Counted from the stretch's first letter, positions 11,140 to 21,725 are shown. The stretch is 64,000 nucleotides of DNA from Isoetes taiwanensis (GCA_021234155.1 JAJEKV010000102.1:3554449-3618448), one strand, 5' to 3'. Notes: a model not told the origin generated them from the sequence alone. Program-made: numbers and translations.

Positions 11140-11372
11140 CGTCCATAGGAATTTGCTATGAACTTCCACCATTTTGTTGAAGTGTTACAATGGATATGCT
11201 TTGATGTGAAGCTTGCCCATAAATTTACTTCAATCATCCATATAGATGAAAGCTATGAGGGATGACAATGGTGTTATCTACCTTAACAAACTGGACCAAG
11301 AGTTTTATGGTGGGTGTAGGGTGGTTTCCACAACAAGCTAGGTGCCATTTGCATAACAAACTAGGTGTTTAT
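11140..11372 (+). repeat. Dispersed repeat, first copy (unit 1)
   Basis: Resembles 18280-18580 in the same orientation. Shared blocks are ttgaagtgtta, atgtgaagcttgccc, acttcaatcatccatat and the final aagctaggtg. Each unit thus has two copies about 7.2 kb apart. There is no coding capacity, so it is probably a non-autonomous transposon remnant. Confidence 0.65.
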
Positions 11373-11939
11373 GCGCCCTTAATGTGTTACTAGTGGTTAA
11401 CACCACTGAAACCAACAACTGAGAATTGAGCTAGCTGCTAAACTTGAGGGCCAAGTTCTTAAAGTTTACATAAATAAGCAACAGATAATCAATGAGAACT
11501 CCAAATACAATGCAAAATGCAAGATGAGACAAACATGTTTCTTGCATTTCATTGGTTTCTAGTAAGTTTATACCCGTACATTGTTCACAACACACTTCGA
11601 TTTCTTGGTCTTTCGTGATGAGTGAGGACCCACTGCTTCCTCGTCAAGCCCAATCTTCTTTTGCTCACTGCTACTAACCAAGTCTCCATTGATTTTCCCT
11701 CATGCTAATAAGGCAAGTCCGTTTTTCATTTTGTTTCATTCTTATATTCTTTGTTTTTCATACATCATGGGATTTATGAGAGTCTTTTACCTCAATACAG
11801 AATACGTATAATTTTTGAATTTCAATGCAATTATGAGTTGGAGAACGAGACAAGATAATATCTAAAAAAAAACATATATGTGGCGTCTCTAGACAACATT
11901 ACTTGCATGCATTTCGTGTCACTACTTTTAGTATTGTAG

Positions 11940-12052
11940 GTGATGTATGGGGGGATGGAAATAGGGGAGATGATTCCAAGGGGTTCCGCGACCGACGGCA
12001 GCCGGGAGCGGGTCCTGGCATGATCGACCCTGTTTCGTTCCCCCACATCATG
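11940..12052 (+). other. Possible coding exon between splice-like sites
   Basis: A GC-richer stretch lies between an acceptor-like tattgtag and a donor-like gtaagt. It is open in one frame, with Gly, Asp and Arg rich content. A second acceptor-like ttgcag follows at about 12100. The protein is not recognised, and a stop follows soon after the second acceptor. A minus-strand open stretch covers the same DNA. Confidence 0.2.
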
Positions 12053-13508
12053 GTAAGTGGGGAACGCCAGCATTTTTTTACCTGTTGATCGATTGCAGAT
12101 GACCTCTTGAGGGGAATGATGCTGCCATTTTCTATTCCGGAGGCGGAACCAACGACCCACTTTCCATGATGGTATAAGCAAAAGCATCAAAAAGTTGCTA
12201 ACTCCGATGCAGAGCCTCTTTTAAGATGGGGGAATTTTGGAATAGGTTGCAAATATCTTGTACTTTTGGTATTCTAGTTTTAGGTTTTAGTTTGTGTGGA
12301 GGCAAATTTTGTGCACCACGCATGAATGGTGTGAGATAGATGTGCGTTATGTTTTGAAATTGTTGGTCGGAGATGCTTACCACAGAGGCGTTCATGTGCA
12401 CTTGGTACCCCAGTGTGCGGGTCTCAATCAAGGTCTCAATGGATTGCTATCAGTGTCAGTATGAAAAGCTTGCTAATGGAGATTTGCTATAGCTAGCTAA
12501 TTAGTTAATTGTTAGAGATGGTCAGACAAAGCCTTAAATTGTGGACTATTTGTCAACATTTTTGGCCAATGACTTCTTTTCATCTTAGATGCTTTGGGCA
12601 ACATATGTAAAGCTTGGTGGTACTTTCTCTCAATGAGAAACTAAATTTGGATTAGCAAGATCATTCTAGATAATGGGTAGTTTCTAGATATTTATGTCGA
12701 AGAACAAAATGAATCTAGTAATTGAAGCCACATAGCAATAAATCGCTATCCTTTGGACATGGGGTTTATATACATAAAAGGTAGTTTCTCAATAGAAACA
12801 TTGTAAAAGCGTTGGCGGCCTGTTATGTTAGGGCACTGATAATGTGCAAAAATAGGCACTAGGTGCCTCTGGCTTTGGTTTTTGCCTTTTCTTCTAGAAA
12901 TAAGATGATGTCACTGACAGTTTCCTTTGTATGTCATGTTTTGGATGTTGAATAACGTGTGTAGCATTTGCCTAGGATGTATGAGAGTTTTGCTCTGCCC
13001 TTTGGACGTGATGAGGTTTCAGGTTTGATTTCTATGGGGCATTGAACCATAGAATATTCTCGTGTTCAAATTCACAGATAATAGACACACACGTGCGCAA
13101 CATATAATATCTCTATAAAGATGGATGGATGGGATAGCCAACCATAGGACATTGTCAGAGTACCCCGATGAGCATGGAAAAAAGGGAGAAAGTTTAGATA
13201 AGTTTGGAAAGTATATTGGCTAATGGAATATATTGGCGACGGCTTCTCATCGGGGTGAAAGAACCACATCCTTTCGAGTTTTTAAGAAAGAAAGAAAGAA
13301 GAATAGAATAGAATAGAGTTTTTATCGTCCACGGAGACCAATTGGCCTATGGGACCCAAACAGGAGGCGCAGCAAACGTATTACTGTCTGGGTTAAAAAA
13401 CCCCCTCCCCACCCTAAAGGGTTGTTTGGGGGAAAACGTGACAGGAATAGGCTTGCTATCAAACTGTACAAATACAAAAACAAATATAGACAGTAATATG
13501 TACATGTA

Positions 13509-13841
13509 TCAGGTAAGTGCCCGAGGGCCAAGCTGATCTCGACAATCCATGATCTCTTGAATGTATGAGCCCAACCTCCGTACCGAGCTCGTGCTCAGTA
13601 TCTCATACAAGGGCTGGCCAGGATGGACCAGCTCAGCAAAGCATATCTGAATGTCATCATATGCCAGACAACACTGAAGGGTGTGGCATTCGTTTTCCAT
13701 AGCTCCAACCCTGCAGCATTGACAAAGCCTCTCCTGACGCTGCTCCCCAACCCATCTCCCTGTCTCAATCTGGAGACGATGGACACCTGTGCAGATAGAG
13801 GCAGTGGATCTGCGCTTTTTCATGGGTAGATGAGTGCGCAT
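13509..13841 (-). pseudogene. LINE-c C-terminal region with Cys/His cluster (unit 1)
   Basis: The 110-residue frame contains C-Q-C-C-R-V-G-A-M-E-N-E-C-H-T-L-Q-C-C, a Cys-x2-Cys ... His-x3-Cys pattern like the C-terminal zinc cluster of some LINE proteins. It ends in a helix with I-M-D-C-R. LINE-d carries the same cluster in degraded form, which supports a family-wide domain. Confidence 0.65.
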
Positions 13842-13939
13842 GTAGCATTACAGGCCCTGCTCCGACCTGGGATTTATGTGGCATTAATAATGTGCAGTCT
13901 TGACCCGTTCAAAGGTGCTGGCATCCCATAGCTTACTGA

Positions 13940-15210
13940 GGAAACATGGATCAAGGTACTGTCTGAGACTGAGGCGATCTGCCTCCGTTTGCATTTTGAT
14001 GCACCTGTGCTCCTGCACATTCCATCTGGCCAGTCACTGAGCTCTCTTTTCCCACCAGCAAGCTTTTAGGCGTTGAGGTCCCATTGCCATAGTGTAAGCG
14101 AGGTGAGGGAGACGAGTATCGTCCATGCTGACCACCTTCTGAAAGTAGATGATGTGTCTGTCAAGGGCCCCTCTTTGAAGAGGCAAGAAACCTGTTTTCT
14201 ACAACAATATCTGGTATGGGACTGTGGACTTCACCCCCAGGGCTCGCGTCAAGAAAGCTTTCTGCACCTGCTCCAAGTCATTCCAATTGGCGAGGGAAAT
14301 CACTGGGCCCCAAACCTCGACCCCGTACAGAAGTACAGGTTCTACTAGCACCTTGAATAGGTGCAATTGGTGGGCCCAATCATACAGCTCTGCCTTGTGG
14401 CTATTGTTCTCCATTGCATAGAGTGCCTTCCAACTGTTGCGGCTCGCGGCCGGATGGAATTGTCCCGCCATGGCGATGGGAACTCCACCCCAAATATTTG
14501 TAAAGTGGACACCACTTCAACATTTTGGCCCGCGATAAGTGAGGATTGAAGGCGTTGTGCGGTGTGCGGAGCCGATACGAAACTACCTTGGTTTTGGCTA
14601 AGTTGGCATGTCACTCACCTGCAAAATGTGTTGAGCATCGAGAGGCGTTGCATGATATGTGCTAGGAAGTCTATATCGTCGGCATCGTCCATGATGCGAT
14701 GATACGGTGTAGGAGGTGAGCCCGATGCCTTCATTGTGTGAGCCATCTCTTGATTGATCAATACGAGGCCAAATAGTGTGGGAGAGGGGCATCCCTGGCG
14801 GACCCGATACTACTCTCGAATGGTTGGCTTTGCCGGTTGCAGCCCATTCGGTGCATTTCTCATATAACACGTTTACCGCAGCGTCTGCGGATTCGGCGGG
14901 GCGTCTACTTCTTTAATCTTGCCTAAGCTTTTCAAAGGCACAACGTCAAAAGCCTTGGTGACGTCTATGAAGCAGCAATATAGAAGTTGCCGACGGTTCT
15001 TGCTATCCTCACCCAGAGTCCGCAGCGTGAAGATATGATCTATGGTTGAGTGCCTGCGGCTGAATCCTGTATCACGGTGCCAGCGCTTCTGCTGCTTCTG
15101 CCACTGTCCTCAAGTCTTTGCTTTCGAGGATCCCGGCAAGAGCTTTGCAAGCACAAGGGCTCTACCTCGGGCTCAGACTCCATGGGGCGACTGACGGTTA
15201 GGGCCTCAAG
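13940..15210 (-). pseudogene. LINE-c reverse transcriptase palm, thumb and beyond (unit 1)
   Basis: Different frames carry F-I-D-V-T-K-A-F-D near 14960 (first catalytic Asp), G-C-P-S-P-T-L-F-G near 14790, D-A-D-D-I-D-F-L-A near 14670 (catalytic pair, with Tyr replaced by Asp), and V-L-L-Y-G-V-E-V-W-G near 14320. G-A-L-D-R-H-I-I-Y-F-Q follows near 14150. Many frameshifts separate them. In unit 2 the same stretch is more damaged, mostly at CTG and CAG. Confidence 0.8.
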
Positions 15211-16434
15211 ATAACAACAGACAGAGGCATAGCATGGCGTTGGCTGGCATAAGACAATGGCTAGGGTAGTCCACTCCATCTGCCCCTCCTGTGCACACTT
15301 TGCAGATAGGCTGAATCATGCTATGATGTGCTTGTAGTCCTCTCGGGAGGCGCAATCCCAAGGAATCACCCGCCGGGACTACTCCGGGTTACATCTCGAT
15401 CCGATGGGGGCGGTCGAGATGCATCTCTCAGTATGAGGGATCCCAGGTGTGCTAGAGAACACGTGCGCATCACCACCCCCTCCCATCCGTACCCGACTTA
15501 CTCCCTAAATCTAAAGATCAGCTCACCAACCCGTTCCCGAGCCAGGGACGTCCATATAGGCACGGCCCTTCCAGCCCGAAGAGTGTCCGGACCCATACCG
15601 CCCAATACCCGGTGATCGGCTATAAGCCTAGCACACTATAGGAGTCCCTATAGCGTGCTGAGGCAAGACCCCACCCCGATTAAGCATCATCATACTGGTC
15701 GTTATCCTGCTGAACCACATCATAGCATCCTCAGCAAGGTTGGCTCTTGTGCACAGGCCGCATTTACTGGGGTTTAAGGGTTCTATCTAGGAACATCTCT
15801 ACTTCTAGATGGCCTTTAGGTCTCTACCCCCCTTTTACCCATACAACACAAGAGGAACAGAAAGAAAGCTATCCTTATACATCCATCCATCCATAGCTTC
15901 GAATAGAACATAAAATAGAGATTAACCATACATCCATACATACAAGGGTTAATCCTAGTTACCTTCTGAGCATACAAGGGTTAGTCCTATGACTATCTAG
16001 GAAACCAAACTATCTACGTAACTAACCGGATCAAGCTAGGTCCACTATCGCTCGGGTTCTCCATCCCTCTGGCTAGAACAGGATGGAACAACAGCTCCTC
16101 CTCCACCAACCTCCCCCCAATTCGAATTGGGGCAAATGGGGGTGTAAAACCCCAATTTGGGTCCCAAGTTAGCAACTCTCTCTTGCCCAATCGATTTGGG
16201 CCAGGTGGCAACTTTAGATTGGTTAATATTAGCTAATTTGGTATTTTAGCCCTTTTTAATATTAGGTTAAGCCCTAAATTCGAATTAGGGTCTTAGGTTA
16301 GGTTTCCACTTTAATAATGAATTATTAATATAGCTAACCTTAGCTTATGAATTGATTAATGTGCCATTAATTATTCATAATGACGTGTCATGTATTTATA
16401 CTCAAAAAGGCGTATAAATATGTGGAACGTCACA
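15200..16434 (-). mobile_element. LTR C inserted in LINE-c (unit 1)
   Basis: On the minus strand the LTR opens with tgtgacgttccacata at 16434. It has a TATA-like tataaata and the block ggggtagagacctaaag near 15830. It shares a long stretch with LTR A: ggctaggcctata- and cttgaggccc-type blocks line up at 15200-15670 and 18770-19230. The tgtgacg start and the gtagagacctaaag block are shared with LTR B. The downstream end is uncertain (15200-15330). No target duplication was found. It may be a solo LTR or the 3' end of a truncated element. Confidence 0.7.
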
Positions 16435-16917
16435 CTTGATTTCTTCTTTTTTGACAAACTTCTCCATCCTCATAGCAACACTGGAAGCAGCCGAGATCTG
16501 GTCCTTAGTCAAATCCCCAAGAAGGATCCATGTTTCCTTGCTGATAGAAGCCAAAGCCCCAAAATTCTTGGTCCTCCATATCCCTTGATTACATAAAACA
16601 ACATGGTTTTCAATAAGACGTTCAGGAATGATGGGGAAGTTTAGGTAATTATTCAATGTGAACTCAAAATTATCATTGTCGTCCATCCCTTTTAGACCAT
16701 TATTGGCGTTGAGGCTAGCCATATCCTGTTCTATTAGAAGTGCATCAAAAGGGTCGTCCTCAATGGCATCACTACAGTATTGTACCTCACCAAGCTTAAC
16801 ATTGATATTATTAGCCTTTTCTAGAACCTTAATTCCCACAAAATATTGGCTCTTGCATTTGTCCGCTTCAGCTGTCCATTGGTAAATCATATCAGGTAGG
16901 TTATTATACCCGGGCAA
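16402..16917 (-). CDS. Unrecognised 171-residue ORF abutting LTR C (unit 1)
   Basis: The longest clean minus-strand frame in this interval starts exactly where LINE-c reading stops (after Y-K-A-G-D-P-H-C-P-G) and ends inside LTR C. It is acidic (E-D-D-P-F-D, M-D-D-N-D-N), with a hydrophobic C-terminal part around T-W-I-L-L-G-D-L. It could be the last internal coding piece of the LTR C element or captured host sequence. It is nearly unchanged in unit 2 (46425-46811), which has a frameshift near 46805. I do not recognise the protein. Confidence 0.45.
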   Translation of the reverse strand: MPGYNNLPDMIYQWTAEADKCKSQYFVGIKVLEKANNINVKLGEVQYCSDAIEDDPFDALLIEQDMASLNANNGLKGMDDNDNFEFTLNNYLNFPIIPERLIENHVVLCNQGIWRTKNFGALASISKETWILLGDLTKDQISAASSVAMRMEKFVKKEEIKCDVPHIYTPF

Positions 16918-17488
16918 TGCGGGTCTCCTGCTTTATAGATTAAGACAACCCCATTATCGGTCCATTGCGGGGGAAAACCTTCACGCAATGCCTTGTTGAA
17001 CATGTCGGTCAGTACCGGTGCCATGGATGGTCCTGCCCACTTGAGTAACTCTGCCTGCATGCCATCAAGGTCTGGTGCTTTTCCATTGGCTAGACGTTGC
17101 AACCCTTGCGCTACCTCGGCCTCTTTTGATTTCTAGTCTTGGGCCTGTTTGGGGTAATGTTGCCCATGCACCCCTCGGGGTTATAGAGCCTCTTTGTAGG
17201 TGTTGCCCCCAGTGCGGGTGATGTTTCACAGTGGGCTTGCGGCCTCATGAGCACTCTCCGCCATAAGGTCCTGGGATGACGTTCCAGGAGGAAGAACATT
17301 TCCTGTTCATGGGCCACAATGTACCTGGCCTTTCTAACGTTAAGGAAAGTGCGGTATTGCTTGACTGCATCCAAGCGTAGAGTAGGGTCTTCGGAGCCAG
17401 CGTTTGCGTTCTTTGCACTCGACATCGAACCACTGGTTACGCAGAAAGGCCGTAGCTCTCGAGGTTTGTCAGGGGCGACTTCTCCCAA
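16887..17488 (-). pseudogene. LINE-c linker and reverse transcriptase start (unit 1)
   Basis: The 16887-17102 frame carries L-A-N-G-K-A-P-D-L-D-G-M-Q, E-L-L-K-W-A-G, P-P-Q-W-T-D-N-G and I-Y-K-A-G-D-P, the canonical opening of LINE reverse transcriptase. Upstream (17111-17488), alternative frames carry N-Q-W-F-D-V-E-C, the usual linker motif. The domain is cut just after Y-K-A-G-D by the LTR C insertion. Confidence 0.85.
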
Positions 17489-18044
17489 AACACCTCTCTA
17501 CAGCAGCCCCGAGGATGTCAATGAGCCTGCGTTCCTGCTGCTCTAGCGTTGCGCATTGTGAGATGCTTGCTAGATCCTCAGTAAGCATCTGGGAGTAAGT
17601 AAGAGCGCGCTCATAGTCCAGTCTAAGTCGGGGCATACGAGGAAGTGTTGGATAGGCGTCTGATGCAACTTGCCAAGCCAGCTGCAAGTAGAGCGACAGG
17701 TGATCTGAGTCCACCTCCTCATCCCTACCAGCTGTTCCCACTTGAAATTGTTTGACGAGATGCATGTCCTGCTCGGCCACCAAAACATAGTCTACCACGC
17801 TGGACCCGAAGGAAAACCCTAATGAGAAATGGTCAACAAAATCTTCCATGTTGTGCCCTAAGTACCCAATGGCAAAATAATGTCCAAGACGAGAAGATTT
17901 TGTTGCAAATTGTTCCAATTCTAGAAAATTCTGTGTAAAAATCCATGCAGATAAGAACTCACTAAGATGGCAACGCCCATAAATTATTAATAATAAAAAG
18001 TATATACATAAAGAAAAGCCATCATTATCGGCTCGTCGATCCAC
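17469..18044 (-). pseudogene. LINE-c endonuclease, C-terminal part (unit 1)
   Basis: A 191-residue frame contains S-S-V-V-D-Y-V-L-V-A (residues about 90-99), V-K-Q-F-Q-V and then D-S-D-H-L-S-L-Y. This is the end of an apurinic-type endonuclease that nicks target DNA. The N-terminal catalytic N-x-R and E residues are not visible, so the element is 5'-truncated or decayed. The stretch 17680-18250 is almost identical in unit 2. Confidence 0.8.
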
Positions 18045-18760
18045 CCAGGAAGAAAAAGAGAGGCCTGGTCATGCACGCCACGTGATATAGCATCAAAAGA
18101 AAATACCTCCAGAGGGGCTAATCACGCGATCCACACAAACATCATATAAATACAAATGCTCGAACAAAAGGTCGAATAAAAGGTGGAAAGGGTGGCAATC
18201 TTGGAGATAAAGAAGCAAACTGCTGAGAGAAAGAAGACAAAATGAGGAGAAGAATGAAACACTGCTATATATTGTCAGAATTTGCTATAAACTTTCAGCA
18301 ATTTATCCAGTTTATTGAAGTGTTATAATGTGTACGCTTTAATGTGAAGCTTGCCCGAGTCCCATGACTAAATAATTACTTCAATCATCCATATCAATGA
18401 AAGTTTTGAGAGGGTAGCACTCTAGAGCGAGGGGTGTTATAAGCTACTATAACAATCAAGGGCGAGAGGCATCTAGACCCAATAGTAGGGCATAACACTC
18501 GAGTTCTAAGGTGTTATCATATAACAAACAAGTCCCCAGAGGTTTATGGTGGTTTCTATAACAAGCTAGGTGTTTATAAGAAAAGCTGAGCTAATATTAT
18601 CTGTGCAAGAGCGACATTGATGCATTTACGATCATGCAAAAACAACATGGGTGCACCTAATATTGACTTGAAAGATTTCTATTCGTACAGCTTACCAAAG
18701 TAACTGAATGGTTGTTAAGTTATGAAAATTATGTTAGCATAAAGCTTAACGCCTCGTAGG
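18045..18760. other. Between LINE-c and LTR A, with second dispersed repeat copy (unit 1)
   Basis: AT-rich sequence. A copy of the dispersed repeat lies at about 18280-18580 (blocks shared with 11140-11372). No gene is supported. Confidence 0.5.
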
Positions 18761-19522
18761 GCATTATAGAGGCCAACAAGAAGCTACGGCGATGGGCTAG
18801 GCCTATAATCCCGGTCACTTCATGTGGGTCGGTGGTGGTACGACACTTCACGAGTCAATGGTATTGTCTGACTCTCAAAGAGTTGTGGGTGTTGGCACGG
18901 CTCTTGTTTTGGAGGAGTTCCGGGTATGGGCGTGTGTTCACATTCTCTACCTGCCCATAGAGCCATTAGTCTCTGGAAGGGGGAGATGCAACCCCCCACC
19001 TCATCCGGACGGGAGATGCAATCGAGTAGTCTCAATGCATGATACCATAGAATTAGCTCTTCTACAGGTTATAGTCCCGCCCGAGCCGATCTAGCCCATC
19101 TACAAAGATGCATACGGGGAGGCCCGGACCCAGTGCTCAACTCTAGCCATTATCTATAGCCAGCCCTGCCATTGTTATATCTCAGTCTGCTCTATCTTGA
19201 GGCCCAAATTGTCAGTCTACTTCCCTATATGAGTCCTGTGGGTAGGAGCTTTCATTATGTTTCCGATTATCTTGTTATCATTGATGTGTCTATGATTGTA
19301 TGGATGTGCTACCTTTCGTGGTAGCTGTATATATTATATTATTGCCAGTGCTGACATTATAGTATGCTTTCGCTGTTATAGGAGCCCATAGGAGATGGGC
19401 ACGCAAGACTCCTCTGTGTTTCCCTACCCAGGCCTTGGCTATCCCAGGACCGGAGCAGACGGAGGGCCCATGTAGCAGGGATTTCTCGCAGGGTATACTG
19501 TATACATTAGGGGAACATCACA
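18760..19522 (+). mobile_element. LTR A, 3' portion (unit 1)
   Basis: The sequence resembles LTR C over 18770-19230 and ends in catcaca at 19522, one base before a primer-binding site. It includes paired ggagatgcaa blocks near 18980-19020. The 5' boundary is not seen, so the LTR may be truncated. This is the 5' LTR of an element reading to the right. Confidence 0.65.
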
Positions 19523-19523
19523 A

Positions 19524-19535
19524 TGGTATCAGAGC
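19524..19535 (+). other. Primer-binding site, initiator-Met tRNA (unit 1)
   Basis: tggtatcagagc matches the complement of the 3' end of plant initiator Met tRNA, which primes minus-strand synthesis in many plant LTR retrotransposons. It sits one base after the LTR A end. Confidence 0.9.
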
Positions 19536-19833
19536 AATGTTCTTGGTTGACTAAGAGCTAGCAATGGCCATAACCCTGACTAAGTTAACCGGCCTAGTAG
19601 AGTGTGGAATGAAAATTCCAACATTGAACCGAAAAGTGGGTAAATTTTTTTTCCCAAGTAGTAGGGTCATAGGCTAAATTATAGATTCAGATGAAAAGAA
19701 TGAGATAAATAAACATTCTAGTAAAATGGAGCATGCAAAATGGATCAAAGAATCATCCCAATCCGAGACCCGGGTGAAAAATGGTGCAAAATTCGTAATT
19801 AAGACTCCAAACCATTAGAAAAATTTGGAAATT

Positions 19834-19836
<3 letters not shown>

Positions 19837-19870
<34 letters not shown>

Positions 19871-19880
19871 TAATAATAAA
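19837..19880. repeat. AT dinucleotide then AAT trinucleotide tract (unit 1)
   Basis: About 14 AT units followed by AAT units, in the leader of element A. Unit 2 has a slightly shorter AT run at 49800-49842. Confidence 0.9.
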
Positions 19881-20055
19881 AGGACTAACCATTAATAAGG
19901 GTGGCAATTAATAGGAGTAATAATGGCAAAGGAATATTCCATTAGAGAGTATCTTTCCCTTTTTAAACACCCCCTTAGCCTCTCTCTCCTAATTTTGCCC
20001 TAAACTCTCTCTCTTAATCTCCAGCTTAAGTAATCAGTTTCCTTAACTATAAGAC

Positions 20056-20375
20056 ATGGCACGCATCAAATGCGCAACTCGAGGAAAGTTAGGAGCCCGA
20101 GGAAGAGGCCCATCATGGCGGAGTTAGTTAAAAGGGACAAGAAGAAGATTCGGAGCACTTGAGACCGAGGTGGGGATAGGAGGATAGACACCAGTCTAAC
20201 GGCTCCAACCGAGATGTATCATACCTCTGAGATGAGCCGAGCCACAGGAGCTTCGCCTGGAAGCAAGCATCGACAAGGCTGTCGCATGGGGTGCGCTCAC
20301 CGGGAATGAAGGGAGACAATTGGCGGCTGTAGAAGAAGGAAGAAGAAGAGCGGTAGGCACCAGCAAGAAAGAAGG
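20056..20375 (+). pseudogene. Element A first ORF, H3-tail-like start (unit 1, damaged)
   Basis: The same start codon as 50021 in unit 2, but the first codons read M-A-R-I-K-C-A-T-R-G because of a disturbance at a CTG site. The frame is then lost. See the unit 2 entry for the cleaner reading. Confidence 0.45.
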
Positions 20376-21330
20376 GGAAGGAAGGAAGGTAGAAGGAAGG
20401 AAGGAAGGAAGGAAGGTACTTTTATAGTCCCGCGAGACCAATCGGTCTATGGGACCCAATACAAAAGAAGAAGCGGATTCTTGCCGGATTAAAAAAACCG
20501 AAGGGTTTTCGAGGGAAAAATTAAGGCAGCAATCAGTCACGCGACAAACTAACATGTAAAAATGGAAAAACACCCAAATATATCAAATATGCACCACACA
20601 TGATGCCTGTCAACAGGCGGCAGTGGGGGCAAAGGTGACCCTCGCCAGTCCATTACCTCATGTACGCGACCCCGGAGCACGCATCGACGGTGTGTTCATC
20701 AGCAAATGTAAGGGCAAGTCGGCCGTACTAGGCGGAGCGTATCCGCTGGCCCGGACCGAAGCGCCGGGCCTTCTGGAAAGTGTGAGGCTCATCCTCAATG
20801 GCACCCGTTTAGCCCGGCAGCGAGGCGGCTGGCGGGGCTCCCCAATCCACCGCGGGCCTCGATCGCGAAGATGGTGGGCACTTTTGTCGGAATGGAGCAA
20901 TGAGCTCCGCGCTTTTCGGGGCAGCTGGGAACGCGAGGTAGAGTGGGCCGGACTAACTAACACGGTTGATGTGCTCCCTTGTAATGGAGCGTTTTGATCT
21001 GCTCTAGGCTGTCCCGGTCAGGCTTGCCAAGGGAAACGTTGCCTAGGTATCTCCAGGTGTCAAATGATGACAGCAAATCCACCACCTGCATCGTGTTCTC
21101 GCATCGTTCATCTGGCGAACCATCGAGATCGCTTACCTCAACGGGCCCTAAGCCCGGCTGGGGACTCATTGCCACGGTGTAAGCGGTGCGGGGGCGAGCA
21201 TCACCCATAGTAGCCACTTTCTGAAATAGGCGATGTGTCTATCAGGGCTGCCGCTGGCGGCAAGAATCCAGTTTCCGCGCAGCCAGACCGATAGGAATCG
21301 AGAGTCAATGGTTTCGGCCCGTTAATAATA
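20376..21330 (-). mobile_element. LINE-d: 3' fragment of a LINE (unit 1)
   Basis: Minus-strand 3' end with a ggaa tract at 20376-20416 as tail, then the shared end ggtctc...ataaaa. Protein pieces include M-G-D-A-R-P-R-T-A-Y-T-V-A-M (20957-21217) and a degraded Cys/His cluster further on. Only the last part of the LINE is present. It interrupts the element A ORF. Confidence 0.75.
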
Positions 21331-21339
21331 GCGGATCGT

Positions 21340-21725
21340 CTTCATTCCTCCTCGACTTCGACCGAGATGCATCTTTATAAGCCGCCAAAGCCCGCCACTG
21401 GAATGACCTGGAACAAATGCGAAGGCCTTCTTAGCACGCGAGCACTTGGGTCCCGCAGTACCATATCAGATCTGGCTGCGAGAGACAGGTTTCTTGCCCG
21501 CGAGAGGCGCATTGAACCGCCATCATTTACTTTCGGAAGGTAGTTGGTATGGGTGATGCTCGTCTTGCCCAATCTTTAGCTTTAGCTATAGCACTTGGGT
21601 CCACCTCAAAGCTGGCACGGAAGGACACAAAGCAAGCTCCCGGTGGTTCTCCGATGGAATGGAATGTGAAGGAGAAGGTGGCGAGAATGGGAAGAGGAAA
21701 GGGTATACGGTTGGGGGAGATCCAA
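21340..21725 (+). mobile_element. LINE-e: LINE fragment facing LINE-d (unit 1)
   Basis: Plus-strand pieces W-N-D-L-E-Q-M, R-E-T-G-F-L-P and R-K-V-V-G-M-G-D-A-R-L-A-Q match the C-terminal part of the same LINE family. LINE-d and LINE-e lie head to head and cover overlapping protein parts with different sequence. They are therefore two fragments, not one inverted insertion. Confidence 0.65.

Larger units (their letters stand above)
10960..13317. other. Stretch between membrane-protein gene and LINE-c (unit 1)
   Basis: Almost identical to 40980-43315. It holds one copy of a dispersed repeat (about 11140-11372) and a possible exon (11940-12052). The remaining sequence shows no gene I can support; several AT-rich stretches resemble intron or intergenic DNA. 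Confidence 0.4.
13318..18044 (-). mobile_element. LINE-c: non-LTR retrotransposon split by LTR C (unit 1)
   Basis: Minus-strand order is endonuclease (17469-18044), linker (17111-17488), reverse transcriptase start (16887-17102), an LTR insertion, the rest of reverse transcriptase (14480-15210) and a C-terminal region with a Cys/His cluster (13509-13841). The 3' end reaches ggtctccgtggacgataaaa, then short tandem repeats of tctat and cttt at 13280-13318. That gives a microsatellite-type tail instead of poly(A). The same 3' end precedes the ggaa tract of LINE-d. Confidence 0.85.

Noticed and set aside
12307-12500. Possible second coding exon near 12307-12500 (42307-42504)
   Set aside because: Open in unit 2 only by a small indel, with no clear splice sites and no recognised protein.
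13510-13810. CHG deamination as the cause of differences between units
   Set aside because: ctg changes to ccg or loses a base instead of becoming ttg, and cag becomes aag or cg instead of caa; deamination does not give these.
20376-21725. LINE-d/e as a single twin-primed inversion
   Set aside because: Both arms contain the same protein stretch with different sequence, which one inverted insertion would not produce.
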